Counted from the first letter of the stretch, positions 36,396 through 46,025 are shown. The stretch: 64,000 nucleotides of DNA from Bacteriovoracia bacterium (GCA_030431635.1 JAUIIL010000003.1:124001-188000); one strand, 5' to 3'. Numbers and translations: made by a program. Notes: generated by a model not told the origin, from the letters alone.

Positions 36396-37055
36396 ATGCT
36401 GCAAACAAGTGAATCAACGATAGATAATTCTGGGGCCAAACGCTCTGATTTACATTTACCTCGAAAAATTTGGCACATGGGAATGGGTTCTTTGTGTTTG
36501 GTTTTTTACTATAGTTTTGTTGAAAGAGAATCTCTGGCCCTTCTCGCTTTTGTTGTCGCTGTTCTAGGTTTTGTTTGGGATATACTGAGAATTAAAAATA
36601 GAAAAGTGAATGAAATAGCTTTCAAGATAGGTGGGCCTCTTTATAGAGATTCAGAGAAAAGTGGAATTAGCGGTCTTCCTTATTATGCTTTAGGTATTTC
36701 TCTGTCTTTATTTTTCTACAAAGAGAATATAGCTCTTTTATCTATTTGGTTTTTAGTTTTCTCAGACCCTATCTCATCACTCTTTGGAATTTTGTTTGGC
36801 AAAGATAAAGTTCTTCCTAATAAATCAATTCAAGGAAGTGCTGCTGGTTTTTGTACATGTTATCTGATTACTCTTTTCTATTGTCTTAAAATATCAGGGG
36901 TGACTGAGAACCTTGTTCTTTTTTCTTTAATAGCTGGATTGATAGGCAGTATTTCAGAGCTACTTTCAGCCTTTAAGGTTGATGATAACCTCACTATTCC
37001 TGTTGTCTCTGGATTGGGATTAAGTGTTCTAAATCACTTCTTTCAAGTTCTTTAG
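36396..37055 (+). CDS. Diacylglycerol/polyprenol kinase-like membrane protein
   Basis: A 219-residue integral membrane protein with about six to seven segments. RKIWHMGMG near residue 24 and SDPISSLFG with NKSIQGSAAG later match the CTP-dependent lipid kinase group (SEC59/DGK1-like, CDP-diglyceride-synthase superfamily). Members phosphorylate diacylglycerol, dolichol or phytol-type alcohols with CTP. The substrate here is not predictable. It is a lone plus-strand gene; the start follows GAGAAG at moderate spacing. Confidence 0.75.
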   Translation: MLQTSESTIDNSGAKRSDLHLPRKIWHMGMGSLCLVFYYSFVERESLALLAFVVAVLGFVWDILRIKNRKVNEIAFKIGGPLYRDSEKSGISGLPYYALGISLSLFFYKENIALLSIWFLVFSDPISSLFGILFGKDKVLPNKSIQGSAAGFCTCYLITLFYCLKISGVTENLVLFSLIAGLIGSISELLSAFKVDDNLTIPVVSGLGLSVLNHFFQVL

Positions 37056-37116
37056 GAAAAGCTTGTTTTACGGCGAAAAAATAGACTAAGACAAAAATAA
37101 TCAATACCTTTGGCAC
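36994..37116 (-). CDS. Possible 40-residue membrane microprotein
   Basis: A small minus-strand frame overlapping the 3' end of the lipid-kinase-like gene by 62 bases. It starts at a GTG (37114-37116) five bases after AAAGGAGG, an unusually strong ribosome-binding site in a non-coding gap. The product starts PKVLIIFVLVYFFAVK, one membrane segment, then a charged tail of about 20 residues. The good initiation site and sensible topology support it; the GTG start, overlap and lack of homologue knowledge weigh against. Confidence 0.35.
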   Translation of the reverse strand: MPKVLIIFVLVYFFAVKQAFPKELERSDLEHLIPIQRQQE

Positions 37117-37225
37117 AAACTCCTCCTTTCTATAAGCTTAGTCGGATCTTTGGGAGAAAACTTGAGTCTTTTTATCGGAAATGTAAAGATTTAGTGAAAA
37201 ATCAAAGGGTTTTAAATATCAGCAT

Positions 37226-37567
37226 TTAGAAAAGATTCTTCACATTCTCTGGAGGTCTTCCAAGAACAGCTTTATTCCCTTTGACAACGATTGGTCGTTC
37301 AATGAGTTTAGGGTACTTGGCCATCGCCTTTAAGGCCTTAGAATCTGTAGAAATATCAATATTTTCTTCTTGGATGATTTTTTCTTTTTTACGTAAAAGC
37401 TCAGTCGCTGAGAGCCCTAACTTTGAAAGAAGTGATTTAATCTCATTTTCTTTAAGAGGGTTATTGATGTAATCAATAACTTCAACACTTTTACCAGTCT
37501 TCTCAATCAACTCAAGTGTCTGTCTGCTCTTTGAACATCTTGGGTTATGATAAATAGTTAAACTCAT
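37226..37567 (-). CDS. arsC: ArsC-family reductase
   Basis: A 113-residue thioredoxin-fold protein with YHNPRCSKSRQTL (Cys near residue 11), a RPIVVKGNKAVLGRPPE segment near the C-terminus and the usual ArsC length. Glutaredoxin-coupled arsenate reductases have this pattern, but the family also includes YffB-like proteins of unknown function, and no other ars gene is nearby. It lies eight bases downstream of leuS on the same strand. Confidence 0.82.
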   Translation of the reverse strand: MSLTIYHNPRCSKSRQTLELIEKTGKSVEVIDYINNPLKENEIKSLLSKLGLSATELLRKKEKIIQEENIDISTDSKALKAMAKYPKLIERPIVVKGNKAVLGRPPENVKNLF

Positions 37568-37575
37568 CGTGACTC

Positions 37576-39981
37576 CTAATTGGGCTTTACTACAAAATTA
37601 CAAATTCTTCCTGGAACATAAATTTCTTTGACTAAAGTTGAGTCTACGAGAAACTTTTTGATTCCATCAAGTTCTTTGGCTTGCTCTAGAAAATCCTCTC
37701 TTGAAATATCTGCAGAAACTTCAAGTTTTCCTCTTGTCTTTCCATTCACTTGAATTCCCACGGTGATGAGATCGTCTTTAGCGAGCTCTTCATCATAAGT
37801 AGGGAAAGCTTCGTAGGCCAAGGATTGAGTTTGTCCAGTTAAGCTCCAAATCTCTTCAGCAGCATGGGGAGCAAAAGGAGCAAGAAGAAGAGCAAAGGTT
37901 TGAGCTGTCTTTTTTGTGACTTGTTTTTTCTTAATAGAAGTGTTGGTGATAATCATTAATTGACTAATGGCCGTGTTAAATTTCATCGAATCAATATCAC
38001 TGTCAACTTTCTTAATTGTTTTATGAAGCTCTTTTGTGACTTCCTCATCCTCAGAATCACTCCAGTTATTTGAGTCAGCAAAAAAACGGTAAGCCTTATT
38101 AAGAAAGTTATAAACCCCTTTCACCCCTTGCATTGACCAAGGCTTAACTTTTTCAAGTGGGCCCATAAACATCTCGTAAACTCGAAGCGTGTCAGCTCCA
38201 AAGTCATCGACAATTCCATCAGGGTTAATGACGTTACCTCGAGACTTACTCATCTTCTCTCCGTCTTCACCCAAGATCATCCCTTGGTTAACGAGTTTTT
38301 TAAAAGGCTCTTTAGTTGAAACTAAACCTAAATCAAATAAGACTTTGTGCCAGAATCTCGCATAAAGAAGATGAAGAACTGCGTGCTCAACTCCTCCAAC
38401 GTAAAGATCGACTGGCATCCAGTATTTTTCTTTTTCATTATCCCAGGCCTTGTTTGGATTCATGGGATCAAGAAAGCGCAAGTAGTACCAACAGCTACCG
38501 GCCCATTGAGGCATGGTATTGGTTTCTCTTTTTGCTTTCTTGCCAGTTTTTGGACAAGTGACATAAAGCCATTCATCAATCGTAGCTAGGGGAGATTCCC
38601 CTGTTCCAGAAGGTTCATATTTTTCAACATTAGGTAGAGTCACAGGGAGTTCGTCCTCTTCTAGGCAGCGAATACTTCCATCTTCATATTTTAAAATAGG
38701 AAACGGTTCTCCCCAATATCTTTGTCTAGAAAATAACCAATCTCTTAATTTATAATTAACTGTTTTTTTTCCAATACCATCATTTTCTAATTTTTCGATG
38801 ACTTTTTTAATGGCCTCTTCTTTATTAAGACCATTTAGGTAGTCAGAGTTAATATGCTCGCCATCATTAGTGAAAGCTTCTTTTTCAATATCTCCCCCTT
38901 TAAGAACTTCAACAATAGGGAGATCGAACTTCTTGGCAAATTCCCAGTCTCGAGTATCGTGAGCGGGTACGGCCATAATAGCTCCTGTTCCATAGCTAAT
39001 GAGAACGTAGTCAGCTATCCAAATAGGAATTTTTTCTCCATTCACCGGATTAATTCCGTAAGCCCCAGTAAATACACCAGACTTATCTTTATTAAGATCT
39101 GTTCTTTCTAAATCAGACTTGGCCGCAGTTTTTCTGATGTAAGCCTCAACATCTTCTTTTTGCTCTTTGGAAGTGATTTTTTGAACAAGTCTATGCTCAG
39201 GGGCCAAAACCATATAAGTTGCCCCAAAAAGGGTATCGGGGCGAGTGGTATAAATATCAAGAGACTCTTCATATCCGTTGATTTTAAAGGTAACAGTGGC
39301 CCCTTCACTTTTTCCAATCCACTGTCTTTGCATTTCTTTGAGTGATTCAGACCAATCGAGTTCATCAAGGTCTTGTAAAAGCTTTTCTGCATATTCAGTA
39401 ATTTTTAAAACCCATTGCTTCATGGGACGTCTTTCTACTGGGTGGCCTCCAATTTCAGATTTTCCGTCAACAACTTCTTCATTGGCCAAGACTGTTTTAA
39501 GTGCCGGACACCAGTTAACAGAGATCTCATCTTCATAGGCAAGACCCTTATTGTAGAGCTTTGTGAAGATCCACTGAGTCCATTTATAGTAATCAACATG
39601 GGAAGTAGCGACTTCTCTATCCCAATCATAAGAGAAACCCAACATCTTTAACTGTCTTTTAAAAGTTTGGATATTCTTCTCTGTGATGTCATGCGGATGG
39701 GTACCAGTTTTAATGGCATAGTTTTCAGCCGGAAGACCAAAGCTATCCCACCCCATAGGGTGAAGGACATTAAAACCCTTCATTCTCTTATAGCGAGAAA
39801 CGATATCTGTTGCAGTATAACCTTCTGGGTGACCAACGTGGAGTCCAGCTCCAGATGGGTAGGGGAACATATCAAGAACATAATATTTAGGTTTATCGGA
39901 TTTATCGGGTGTTTTAAAAGTTTTGTTTTGGTCCCAATAAGCTTGCCACTTCTTTTCAATGTCAGAAAAACTGTACTCCAT
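37576..39981 (-). CDS. leuS: Leucyl-tRNA synthetase
   Basis: An 801-residue class Ia synthetase. The HIGH-type motif lies in [13 protein letters not shown] near residue 45, the KMSKS loop in [10 protein letters not shown], the CP1 editing domain has [12 protein letters not shown], and [15 protein letters not shown] is present. The length is slightly short of E. coli (860), within the bacterial range. It charges tRNA-Leu. The ATG lies 75 bases from the end of the upstream gene, behind that gene's terminator. Confidence 0.98.
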   Translation of the reverse strand: MEYSFSDIEKKWQAYWDQNKTFKTPDKSDKPKYYVLDMFPYPSGAGLHVGHPEGYTATDIVSRYKRMKGFNVLHPMGWDSFGLPAENYAIKTGTHPHDITEKNIQTFKRQLKMLGFSYDWDREVATSHVDYYKWTQWIFTKLYNKGLAYEDEISVNWCPALKTVLANEEVVDGKSEIGGHPVERRPMKQWVLKITEYAEKLLQDLDELDWSESLKEMQRQWIGKSEGATVTFKINGYEESLDIYTTRPDTLFGATYMVLAPEHRLVQKITSKEQKEDVEAYIRKTAAKSDLERTDLNKDKSGVFTGAYGINPVNGEKIPIWIADYVLISYGTGAIMAVPAHDTRDWEFAKKFDLPIVEVLKGGDIEKEAFTNDGEHINSDYLNGLNKEEAIKKVIEKLENDGIGKKTVNYKLRDWLFSRQRYWGEPFPILKYEDGSIRCLEEDELPVTLPNVEKYEPSGTGESPLATIDEWLYVTCPKTGKKAKRETNTMPQWAGSCWYYLRFLDPMNPNKAWDNEKEKYWMPVDLYVGGVEHAVLHLLYARFWHKVLFDLGLVSTKEPFKKLVNQGMILGEDGEKMSKSRGNVINPDGIVDDFGADTLRVYEMFMGPLEKVKPWSMQGVKGVYNFLNKAYRFFADSNNWSDSEDEEVTKELHKTIKKVDSDIDSMKFNTAISQLMIITNTSIKKKQVTKKTAQTFALLLAPFAPHAAEEIWSLTGQTQSLAYEAFPTYDEELAKDDLITVGIQVNGKTRGKLEVSADISREDFLEQAKELDGIKKFLVDSTLVKEIYVPGRICNFVVKPN

Positions 39982-39993
39982 TTAAGCTCCACG

Positions 39994-40017
39994 AAAAATG
40001 CCCTTGTAATAAGGGCA
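39994..40017 (-). terminator. Intrinsic terminator upstream of leuS
   Basis: On the minus strand, TGCCCTT-ATTAC-AAGGGCA is followed by five T. It ends the transcript of the small exported-protein gene at 40057-40452, leaving leuS to its own promoter. Confidence 0.75.
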
Positions 40018-40056
40018 CTTTACTGAACTTTATAGAATTCGTCATCTTTAAGACAA

Positions 40057-40452
40057 TTAGATTCTTTGACAGTTAATGGGGTATGTCATCGTATGTCCTT
40101 TTGGAGAAACGATTGTCATATAATCATGAACATCATTCATATTTCTCAAGTCTTGGATATGAATTCTGTGTTTATTACCATTCATATATAGGACTTTTGT
40201 AAAGCCAATATGGGTATTTTGCGTTCTGGCCGATACTCCAGTTGAAGAAATAGAGCGTCCATTGTGAAAAGCATCTTCATGGTGAAAAGTTACTTTTTCA
40301 GGCCCTACAGTGAATATCTTCTCTTCATTAGGTGTATGGCATTTAAGGTTCACTGGTGTTGCACTAATCGCTTCATTCATGAAGCTTACGTAGAGCATGG
40401 CAATGGCCCCTAAAAATAAGTAAGATGTCATTTTTAAACCTTCTATATTCAT
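40057..40452 (-). CDS. Small exported protein, unknown
   Basis: A 131-residue protein with a signal peptide of about 30 residues (LKMTSYLFLGAIAMLYVSF, then EAISA) and a mature domain of about 100 residues. The mature part is rich in His and has two Cys (LKCHTP near the N-terminus, INCQRI at the C-terminus) that could form a disulfide joining its ends. AAGGAG stands six bases before the ATG. No family recognised. Confidence 0.7.
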   Translation of the reverse strand: MNIEGLKMTSYLFLGAIAMLYVSFMNEAISATPVNLKCHTPNEEKIFTVGPEKVTFHHEDAFHNGRSISSTGVSARTQNTHIGFTKVLYMNGNKHRIHIQDLRNMNDVHDYMTIVSPKGHTMTYPINCQRI

Positions 40453-40613
40453 ACTAGTCTCCTTGCTGTTCTCATGTGTAATTAATACAAGGCGTATGCC
40501 AATTTGAAGGCTCAGAAAAGGCTGTTATTTTAAGTGGTTACGGAGACAAATAAAAGAAGGGTGTCTAAATAAAAAAGACATTGTTTAGTTTTTAGACGGT
40601 TTTCTTATTTAGT

Positions 40614-40859
40614 TTACTGCTTGCTACACTCTTTTTTTGCCTGCTCTTCAGATTCATCAGCCTTTAGTTTAAGAGCTTGTAATCTGGAAGGAGTCATAAA
40701 AGAGTCATTTGTATGATGCGATTTATCTCTTTGGTAATCATTAAGTGATACAGCATATGTTTTAGCATCTTGTATAGCAAATTCTATAGCGAAATTGCAG
40801 TCGTTAGCAAAGCTTGAAAAGTTTCCTAATACAAATAGTCCAATCAATAGCTTCTTCAT
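40614..40859 (-). CDS. Small exported protein, unknown
   Basis: An 81-residue protein with a clear signal peptide, KKLLIGLFVLGNFSSFA, followed by a charged mature peptide of about 60 residues with two Cys. The leader is very close to that of the gene at 61753-62103, which suggests a family of small exported proteins sharing one leader. GGAGAA precedes the ATG. Function unknown. Confidence 0.65.
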   Translation of the reverse strand: MKKLLIGLFVLGNFSSFANDCNFAIEFAIQDAKTYAVSLNDYQRDKSHHTNDSFMTPSRLQALKLKADESEEQAKKECSKQ

Positions 40860-40986
40860 TTTATTCTCCGATTTTAATAATGTTTTTTAGCAGTATGCTC
40901 ATTATCCTAGTTTTTGAAAATCCAAGATAGACTCCTAAATATATTTACATAGGAATGTATAATTTTTTGACAGATTAATAATTTAC

Positions 40987-41610
40987 TCAATTAGGTAGTT
41001 CAGTTTGAGTATGTCTTTTTCTGGGTCTGAAAAACTCAATAGGCTCACTCCATTGAGAGCTAATATCGAACTGTAACTTTTGAAAGCCATCTCGATTTAC
41101 TTCATAATGGTTGATAACTTCAAGCTGCTGTGATTTAAATTGAAAACCGAGTTTTTCTTGCATATTGATTGAACGGTAGTTGTCGTTATAAATGTAAGCT
41201 TTAACAGCATATATATTTTTTTCTTCAAAGGCCCATTTCATGAGAGCGTACTTTGCTTCAGTCCCAAAGCCTTTACCTTGATAAAGATGCTTTTTTTCTT
41301 TAATTGTATAAATAGGCATATGAGCAATTATTCCTTTCTCAGATTGAGAAAGGGTGAACCCAATAATTCCGATCTCTTCAAATGTCTTCCTGTCTAGATA
41401 AACGAACTCAGTTGGTTTTGTTTGGGCCACAATAAGTCTTTCTGTTTGAATAATAGGAGTATACCCATCAGGTAGATTAGGAATGACATTAATCAGCCTT
41501 AGTTCATCGTGATGAATACTGAGCAGGCATTCAAAATAAGGTGAAACAGTATAAGCTCCACTTAATGCAAGTCCAAAAAAGAAAATAGGCCCAAAGAGAA
41601 TGTACTTCAT
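40987..41610 (-). CDS. GNAT acetyltransferase with N-terminal signal/anchor
   Basis: A 207-residue protein. The first 20 or so residues (KYILFGPIFFFGLALSGAYTV) are hydrophobic, like a signal peptide or anchor. The rest is a RimJ/RimL-like GNAT domain: IQTERLIV, EEIGIIGF, the acetyl-CoA loop YQGKGFGTEAKYALMKWAFE and NMQEKLGFQ. Acetyl-CoA is cytoplasmic, so export of such an enzyme is odd. It may instead be membrane-tethered facing inward. It is bounded by other exported-protein genes. Confidence 0.75.
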   Translation of the reverse strand: MKYILFGPIFFFGLALSGAYTVSPYFECLLSIHHDELRLINVIPNLPDGYTPIIQTERLIVAQTKPTEFVYLDRKTFEEIGIIGFTLSQSEKGIIAHMPIYTIKEKKHLYQGKGFGTEAKYALMKWAFEEKNIYAVKAYIYNDNYRSINMQEKLGFQFKSQQLEVINHYEVNRDGFQKLQFDISSQWSEPIEFFRPRKRHTQTELPN

Positions 41611-41700
41611 CAGTACCTTATCGGATAATGAGGTTAAAAGGCTTATGAGCTTTTAGAAGCTAAGTATTTGAAATTTTGTTAAGGATCATCAAAGTAGTGA

Positions 41701-43083
41701 TTACTGACAGAAGACCTCTCGGTGAATCAGGCGGTACTGACTATCGATGGCCTTCTTGATTTCTTGAGACACTTCTTCATCTTGAGAATCTAAATGGAAA
41801 CTTTTAAGAATAAACTGGGCAGTTTGCACTCTCTTTAAAAGTTTTAAAGGTAATGGGATTTCAAGTGCTATCGAAGGGGTCATCTCTTGAAGCTCGAATT
41901 CTATCTGAGCGTATTGGTTGAGTGTAAAATTGTATTTGAATATAGGAATATCAATATTGAGGATTTTTTCTTTAGGCAGACCTGTGACTGTTCTTTTAAA
42001 ATAATCAATCCATCCTTTTAATTTTGTCATACACTGCGGTTGAAAACTAACTAAAAGTTGCGAGTAGTCTCTTGATTCGTTCTCTCCATCAACAAGCATA
42101 GGGCGGCTTCTACTCCAGTGATATACTTGAGGATAGATTTTACTAGAGAAGCTCTCAAGTTTTTTTGCAAGCTCAAGGTCATCTTCCAAGGAAGAATCAA
42201 TGAGAGTGTTAAGCTTTTCAGAGATGGGGTGTTCTCTGATAAGATTGCAATGATAGGGATAATCAATCGTATTGTCTTTGAATTTAAGGCAAGAGAAGTT
42301 ACTGGCCTTAACCATCTTTTCAGGCAACTTATTCTTTTTAAAAGCGATAAAGTCTTTTTCAAAGTTTTCAAAAAAATCTGTCGAGAATGACTCATCTACT
42401 ACTGCATGAACTTTATTTTGCTTAATAATGGGAGCTCCAATCGCGTGTGGGCTGATCTGGCAATCAGAGAAAGAAGCAAATGGAGCTTGAGAGTTATTAT
42501 AGTAAGGAGTTAGAATCGTTTGGAAACGAGAAGTGCATGTTGTTTTTTTGATGACACTCTTATTAGGAGCAACTTCATCTACAAACCAAATATTAAAGCG
42601 ATTATTATTAGAAATTCCTTCATAGCTTTTATCCAGAAACTCTCTCTGAGTAGAAGCTATTTGAATATAGAGAACTTCATCTTCTCTTGAAATACCAAAA
42701 GATTCACTTTGAATATTTTGGCAGTTAAAACTTTGAGCTAATTTTTTCTTTGTCTCTGGAAAAAAAACTTTTATTTTATCATGACAAGAGATTGAGGGGT
42801 GGAAGCCATTTTCTTTTAAACATTTTGAAGATGTCATCACAATGTTATCTTCAATAAGAAATCCGGTGCAGTTTTTTATTTGTTTACCGTTATTAATAAC
42901 TAGTTTCGCAATGGACTCAGGACACTTGGATGGACTTTCGCATTCCACACTTTGGTTTTGAAAAACATGATCGAAGGTATCCTCTAATGAGTACTGTGTT
43001 GATGTTTCTTCGCTCTCTTTACTTTCAGGCAAACACGAGCACAGAAGTGTGAAAAGCAAAAGTATAAGATATTTTAAATTCAT
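41701..43083 (-). CDS. Lipoprotein with inactive trypsin-like domain
   Basis: A 460-residue protein with a lipobox (LCSC, lipidated Cys near residue 17) and a trypsin-like fold (about 45-245). The segment CTGFLIEDNIVMTSSKCL corresponds to the usual TAAHC with Lys in place of the catalytic His. SPHAIGAPII corresponds to GDSGGP with the catalytic Ser lost. It is therefore probably a pseudoprotease. The C-terminal 200 residues are helical or mixed with no known domain. It would sit on the outer or inner membrane as a binding protein. Confidence 0.7.
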   Translation of the reverse strand: MNLKYLILLLFTLLCSCLPESKESEETSTQYSLEDTFDHVFQNQSVECESPSKCPESIAKLVINNGKQIKNCTGFLIEDNIVMTSSKCLKENGFHPSISCHDKIKVFFPETKKKLAQSFNCQNIQSESFGISREDEVLYIQIASTQREFLDKSYEGISNNNRFNIWFVDEVAPNKSVIKKTTCTSRFQTILTPYYNNSQAPFASFSDCQISPHAIGAPIIKQNKVHAVVDESFSTDFFENFEKDFIAFKKNKLPEKMVKASNFSCLKFKDNTIDYPYHCNLIREHPISEKLNTLIDSSLEDDLELAKKLESFSSKIYPQVYHWSRSRPMLVDGENESRDYSQLLVSFQPQCMTKLKGWIDYFKRTVTGLPKEKILNIDIPIFKYNFTLNQYAQIEFELQEMTPSIALEIPLPLKLLKRVQTAQFILKSFHLDSQDEEVSQEIKKAIDSQYRLIHREVFCQ

Positions 43084-43144
43084 CTTAAGTTTTTATAGCG
43101 ACTTTCAAGAGTTATGACAATCAAACTGTCGTTCTTTCAGTTGG

Positions 43145-43936
43145 TTAGGGGGTTGTAATAGGAGTGTAGATGGATGAAACAATGCGGTGGGTGCGCTCCG
43201 CTAGCTCTCCTGCGTCATCTGTAGGGCCTATTTTAAGGGGAGAGGAGACTCTTACTTCAATTTCAAACCCTCTACATTTTAGAAAGTTCCAAAAATGAGG
43301 AAGAAACTCCATGTCAGCGTACCAGCAAACAAGATCTCGGTTTTTCGTGGTTACTTTTTGCTGGTTGATTTTTAAATAATTAATAGAAAGAGGAAGAATT
43401 TCGCTTTCTGCAAAGATAGCTGCATTGAGAAGAGGTTTTCTAAACCTAAGAACTTGTTCTCCGTTAGTACTAGTGGCCTCTGGGAAAATAACAATATCAA
43501 GCCCTCCTTGAAGAGCTTGAGTAATTTCTTGAATCTCATTTTTGATGTTAACTTTATTTCTGCGCTCGACAAAGACACATCCGCCTAGCTTTGCAAGCTG
43601 GCCTATGCCGATAGCATTTTTCATTTCAACTGAAGTCACATAGCAAGCAGGCTTAAGACAAGAGAGGATAAGAACATCAAGGTAAGATTGGTGGTTTCCG
43701 ACAATTAAGCGGTTTTTGTTATCGTTTAAATACTGAGCTTCCCCTGTTACTTTTATCTTGATTCCAAAAATTTTAGAAACTAAAAGAGTTGAGAAACGAA
43801 TATTTCTGATGAGAAACTTGCGGCACTTGATAGGAAAAAAATCGATGAGAAGAGTACAAGGTAGTCCTACAATCCCATAGAGTAGAGCGCAAATAATAAA
43901 ATAAATGAACTTAATAGAAGCAGCTAAATTTCTCAT
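43145..43936 (-). CDS. PlsC/OlsA-type 1-acylglycerol-3-phosphate acyltransferase
   Basis: A 263-residue enzyme with an N-terminal membrane segment and the acyltransferase motifs NHQSYLD (His82, Asp87), a FVERRNK block and FPEATST. It transfers an acyl chain to a lyso-phospholipid or lyso-amino-lipid. The start lies one base after the stop of an OlsB-like gene, as in olsBA operons, so lyso-ornithine-lipid acylation is a good alternative to phosphatidate synthesis. Confidence 0.88.
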   Translation of the reverse strand: MRNLAASIKFIYFIICALLYGIVGLPCTLLIDFFPIKCRKFLIRNIRFSTLLVSKIFGIKIKVTGEAQYLNDNKNRLIVGNHQSYLDVLILSCLKPACYVTSVEMKNAIGIGQLAKLGGCVFVERRNKVNIKNEIQEITQALQGGLDIVIFPEATSTNGEQVLRFRKPLLNAAIFAESEILPLSINYLKINQQKVTTKNRDLVCWYADMEFLPHFWNFLKCRGFEIEVRVSSPLKIGPTDDAGELAERTHRIVSSIYTPITTP

Positions 43937-43937
43937 G

Positions 43938-44744
43938 TTATCTAAAAAACCTATTCCAAAAACTTTGATTGAGATTTTTAAAATCCAAAATAGTCATTAA
44001 GTCAATGCAAGAGAATTCTTTATCAAGAGCAGGGGGCCCATACACTTTAGCTCCACAAGTAAAGTAAGTTCTTAAAAGAGGTGGAATGATTTTTTTTATT
44101 TCTTCGTGTTGATAAGAAACATCTTCTTCGTACTGACATTTAAATTTAGGTAATACTGAAATATTAAACTCATCTGAATACCCTTCATTTTTAATGTATG
44201 AAAAAACTCTTGATATATCTTTTGAGTCAGTGACACCAACACTGCTACAACCAAAAAGATAATCAGCGGCTACTTTATTTGTATAGTGAGCGAGACCTCT
44301 CCAAAGCATAGCAATAGTTGAGCCTGAGCGAAACTCAGGTGTGACACACGCTCGACCTAACTCCAGTTTTACTCCTGGAGCTTGAAAGAAATCGTTCATT
44401 TGGAATTCACTTTGAGAATAAAATGTATCAGTAAACTCTGAACAAAGCATTCGATATGTCCCACAGATAGTATCAGTTTCTTTGTCCGTAATGATAATAT
44501 GGTCGGCAATTTGATCATATTCATCAAATTCATAAAGAGAGCTCTCCATCCCTTTTTTTTGAGGAGAAAATATGCTTTGTCTCATTTTAAAAACTTCAAT
44601 GAGCTCTTTCGTTGTTGTTGCTGTTTTTAACTCTAGATTTCCAGATTCAATTTGAAGAATAATTCTTGGATGATAGTTATCAAAAATCTCCTGTAATTTC
44701 TCCGGTGTGCTGTTTTCTTGCTTCATAATAACTTGACCTATCAT
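43938..44744 (-). CDS. OlsB-like N-acyltransferase (GNAT, Acetyltransf_5)
   Basis: A 268-residue protein from the ATG at 44742-44744, which has CAGGAGG six bases upstream; the longer frame overlaps the neighbour too far. Conserved blocks of the OlsB/hemolysin group are present: YDQIADHIIITD, CGTYRML, FYSQSEFQM, LELGRACVTPEFR, MLWRGLAHY and LFGCSS. OlsB makes 3-hydroxyacyl-ornithine from acyl-ACP. It overlaps the M20 peptidase gene by 65 bases and abuts the PlsC-like gene. Confidence 0.85.
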   Translation of the reverse strand: MIGQVIMKQENSTPEKLQEIFDNYHPRIILQIESGNLELKTATTTKELIEVFKMRQSIFSPQKKGMESSLYEFDEYDQIADHIIITDKETDTICGTYRMLCSEFTDTFYSQSEFQMNDFFQAPGVKLELGRACVTPEFRSGSTIAMLWRGLAHYTNKVAADYLFGCSSVGVTDSKDISRVFSYIKNEGYSDEFNISVLPKFKCQYEEDVSYQHEEIKKIIPPLLRTYFTCGAKVYGPPALDKEFSCIDLMTILDFKNLNQSFWNRFFR

Positions 44745-45924
44745 GCGCGGCCTCCTGCGTGTGTGAGTTAATCTTCCTTGTTTCTTCAATGGCCGTAAGT
44801 AAAGCATTCATGGCCTGAGCTCTTTTGGCCAGAGAAATTTTCTCTATATATTCATCTTTTCTGTGCAAATTCCCCCCAATCGGACCTAAACCATCTAGGG
44901 CCAGGTTTTGTTGGTGAGAAAAATGGCAAACATCAGCAGCTCCTCCTGTTGCTCTGTGCTTAATAGGTTCACTGATAGATTGAAAATATTTTTTGATATA
45001 GGGGACGATTTCTTCTTTTTGAGGCATAGGAGGACAATCGTCTTCGATGGAGTAAAAAGTCATGTTTTCTTTATTTGTGAATTGGCAATTATAATGGCTT
45101 TGAAAAATAATTTCTTCAATCTGCTGATGCAGTCTATCTCTAGATTGAAAACAAGGAAACCTAGTATCAAGTTTTGCTTCAGCCGTGGCGCAAATAACAT
45201 TATAGTGATCAGTTCCTGCTTTGAGGCTTCCGATATTGACTTTGACACCACTGAGGAAATCATTAAGTTGATGGAAAGAGCAAATTTTGGCAGAAATTTC
45301 ATGAGCAGCATTGAGGTGAATATCTTTAAACCTCCCACAGTGATCTTGGTGACCTTGACTCACAATTTTATACCAGCGATTCCCACTTCTTTGAGAAATA
45401 ATGGAGCCACAGTCAAGTGCTGGCTCAAGTCCTAAGGCAAAGTCTGTATCTTGAGCATACTGGTGAAAGAGATGATGAAAACCTTGGGAGCCGATCTCTT
45501 CATTAGAAGAAATAACAAAGCGTAAACTGTGATGGTGGTTTGAAAACTGCTCTAAAAACTGCTCAACAGCATTAAGCCCAAGAACAATTCCTCCCTTGTT
45601 ATCAGCAACACCTGGCCCTTTAATGAGTTCACCCTCTTCTCTGTAGTAGTGGTTGGAGCTGACTCCAAGGACTGTATCAGCGTGACAGACAAAGGTTATA
45701 TAGCGAGATGATTGCCCTTTTTTTTCAGCAATCAGAGCTGGTGCGAACTTTTTTATTTGGCAAGGAGTAAAATGTGTTTGAAAACCAAGAAGCTTCAACC
45801 AAGACTCTAATACTTTTTGAACTTCTAAAACACCGGGAGCATTTTTGGTAGGGGAGTCTATTGAGACTATTTTTTGTAGTCTAGTAAGATCTCTAGTGAG
45901 AAATTTAGGCTGGAAATAATCCAT
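44680..45924 (-). CDS. M20-family metallopeptidase (carboxypeptidase G2-like)
   Basis: A 414-residue protein from the ATG at 45922-45924, preceded by AGGGA; the longer frame would intrude into the divergent def promoter. Metal and catalytic residues follow the M20 order: VCHADTV, GPGVADNKGG, SSNEEIGSQG with the catalytic Glu pair, GLEPALD, and the C-terminal GGAADVCHFS. The lid domain lies around residues 185-300. Members are exopeptidases or amidohydrolases such as ArgE, DapE and CPG2. Clustering with the lipid genes might mean it supplies an amino acid, but this is inference. Confidence 0.88.
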   Translation of the reverse strand: MDYFQPKFLTRDLTRLQKIVSIDSPTKNAPGVLEVQKVLESWLKLLGFQTHFTPCQIKKFAPALIAEKKGQSSRYITFVCHADTVLGVSSNHYYREEGELIKGPGVADNKGGIVLGLNAVEQFLEQFSNHHHSLRFVISSNEEIGSQGFHHLFHQYAQDTDFALGLEPALDCGSIISQRSGNRWYKIVSQGHQDHCGRFKDIHLNAAHEISAKICSFHQLNDFLSGVKVNIGSLKAGTDHYNVICATAEAKLDTRFPCFQSRDRLHQQIEEIIFQSHYNCQFTNKENMTFYSIEDDCPPMPQKEEIVPYIKKYFQSISEPIKHRATGGAADVCHFSHQQNLALDGLGPIGGNLHRKDEYIEKISLAKRAQAMNALLTAIEETRKINSHTQEAAHDRSSYYEARKQHTGEITGDF

Positions 45925-46025
45925 TAAGCAGTCCCTATTTAAGGTTATGCTAACAAGTCTTAACAATCTTTGTACTATTATGTTTGTGTTAAGATTGATA
46001 TAGGATGGAGGATGAGGAGTCAAAA

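Noticed and set aside
37226-37567. Arsenic-resistance locus
   Set aside because: Only the ArsC-like gene is present. No arsB, arsR or acr3 gene is near, and the family has members without arsenate activity.
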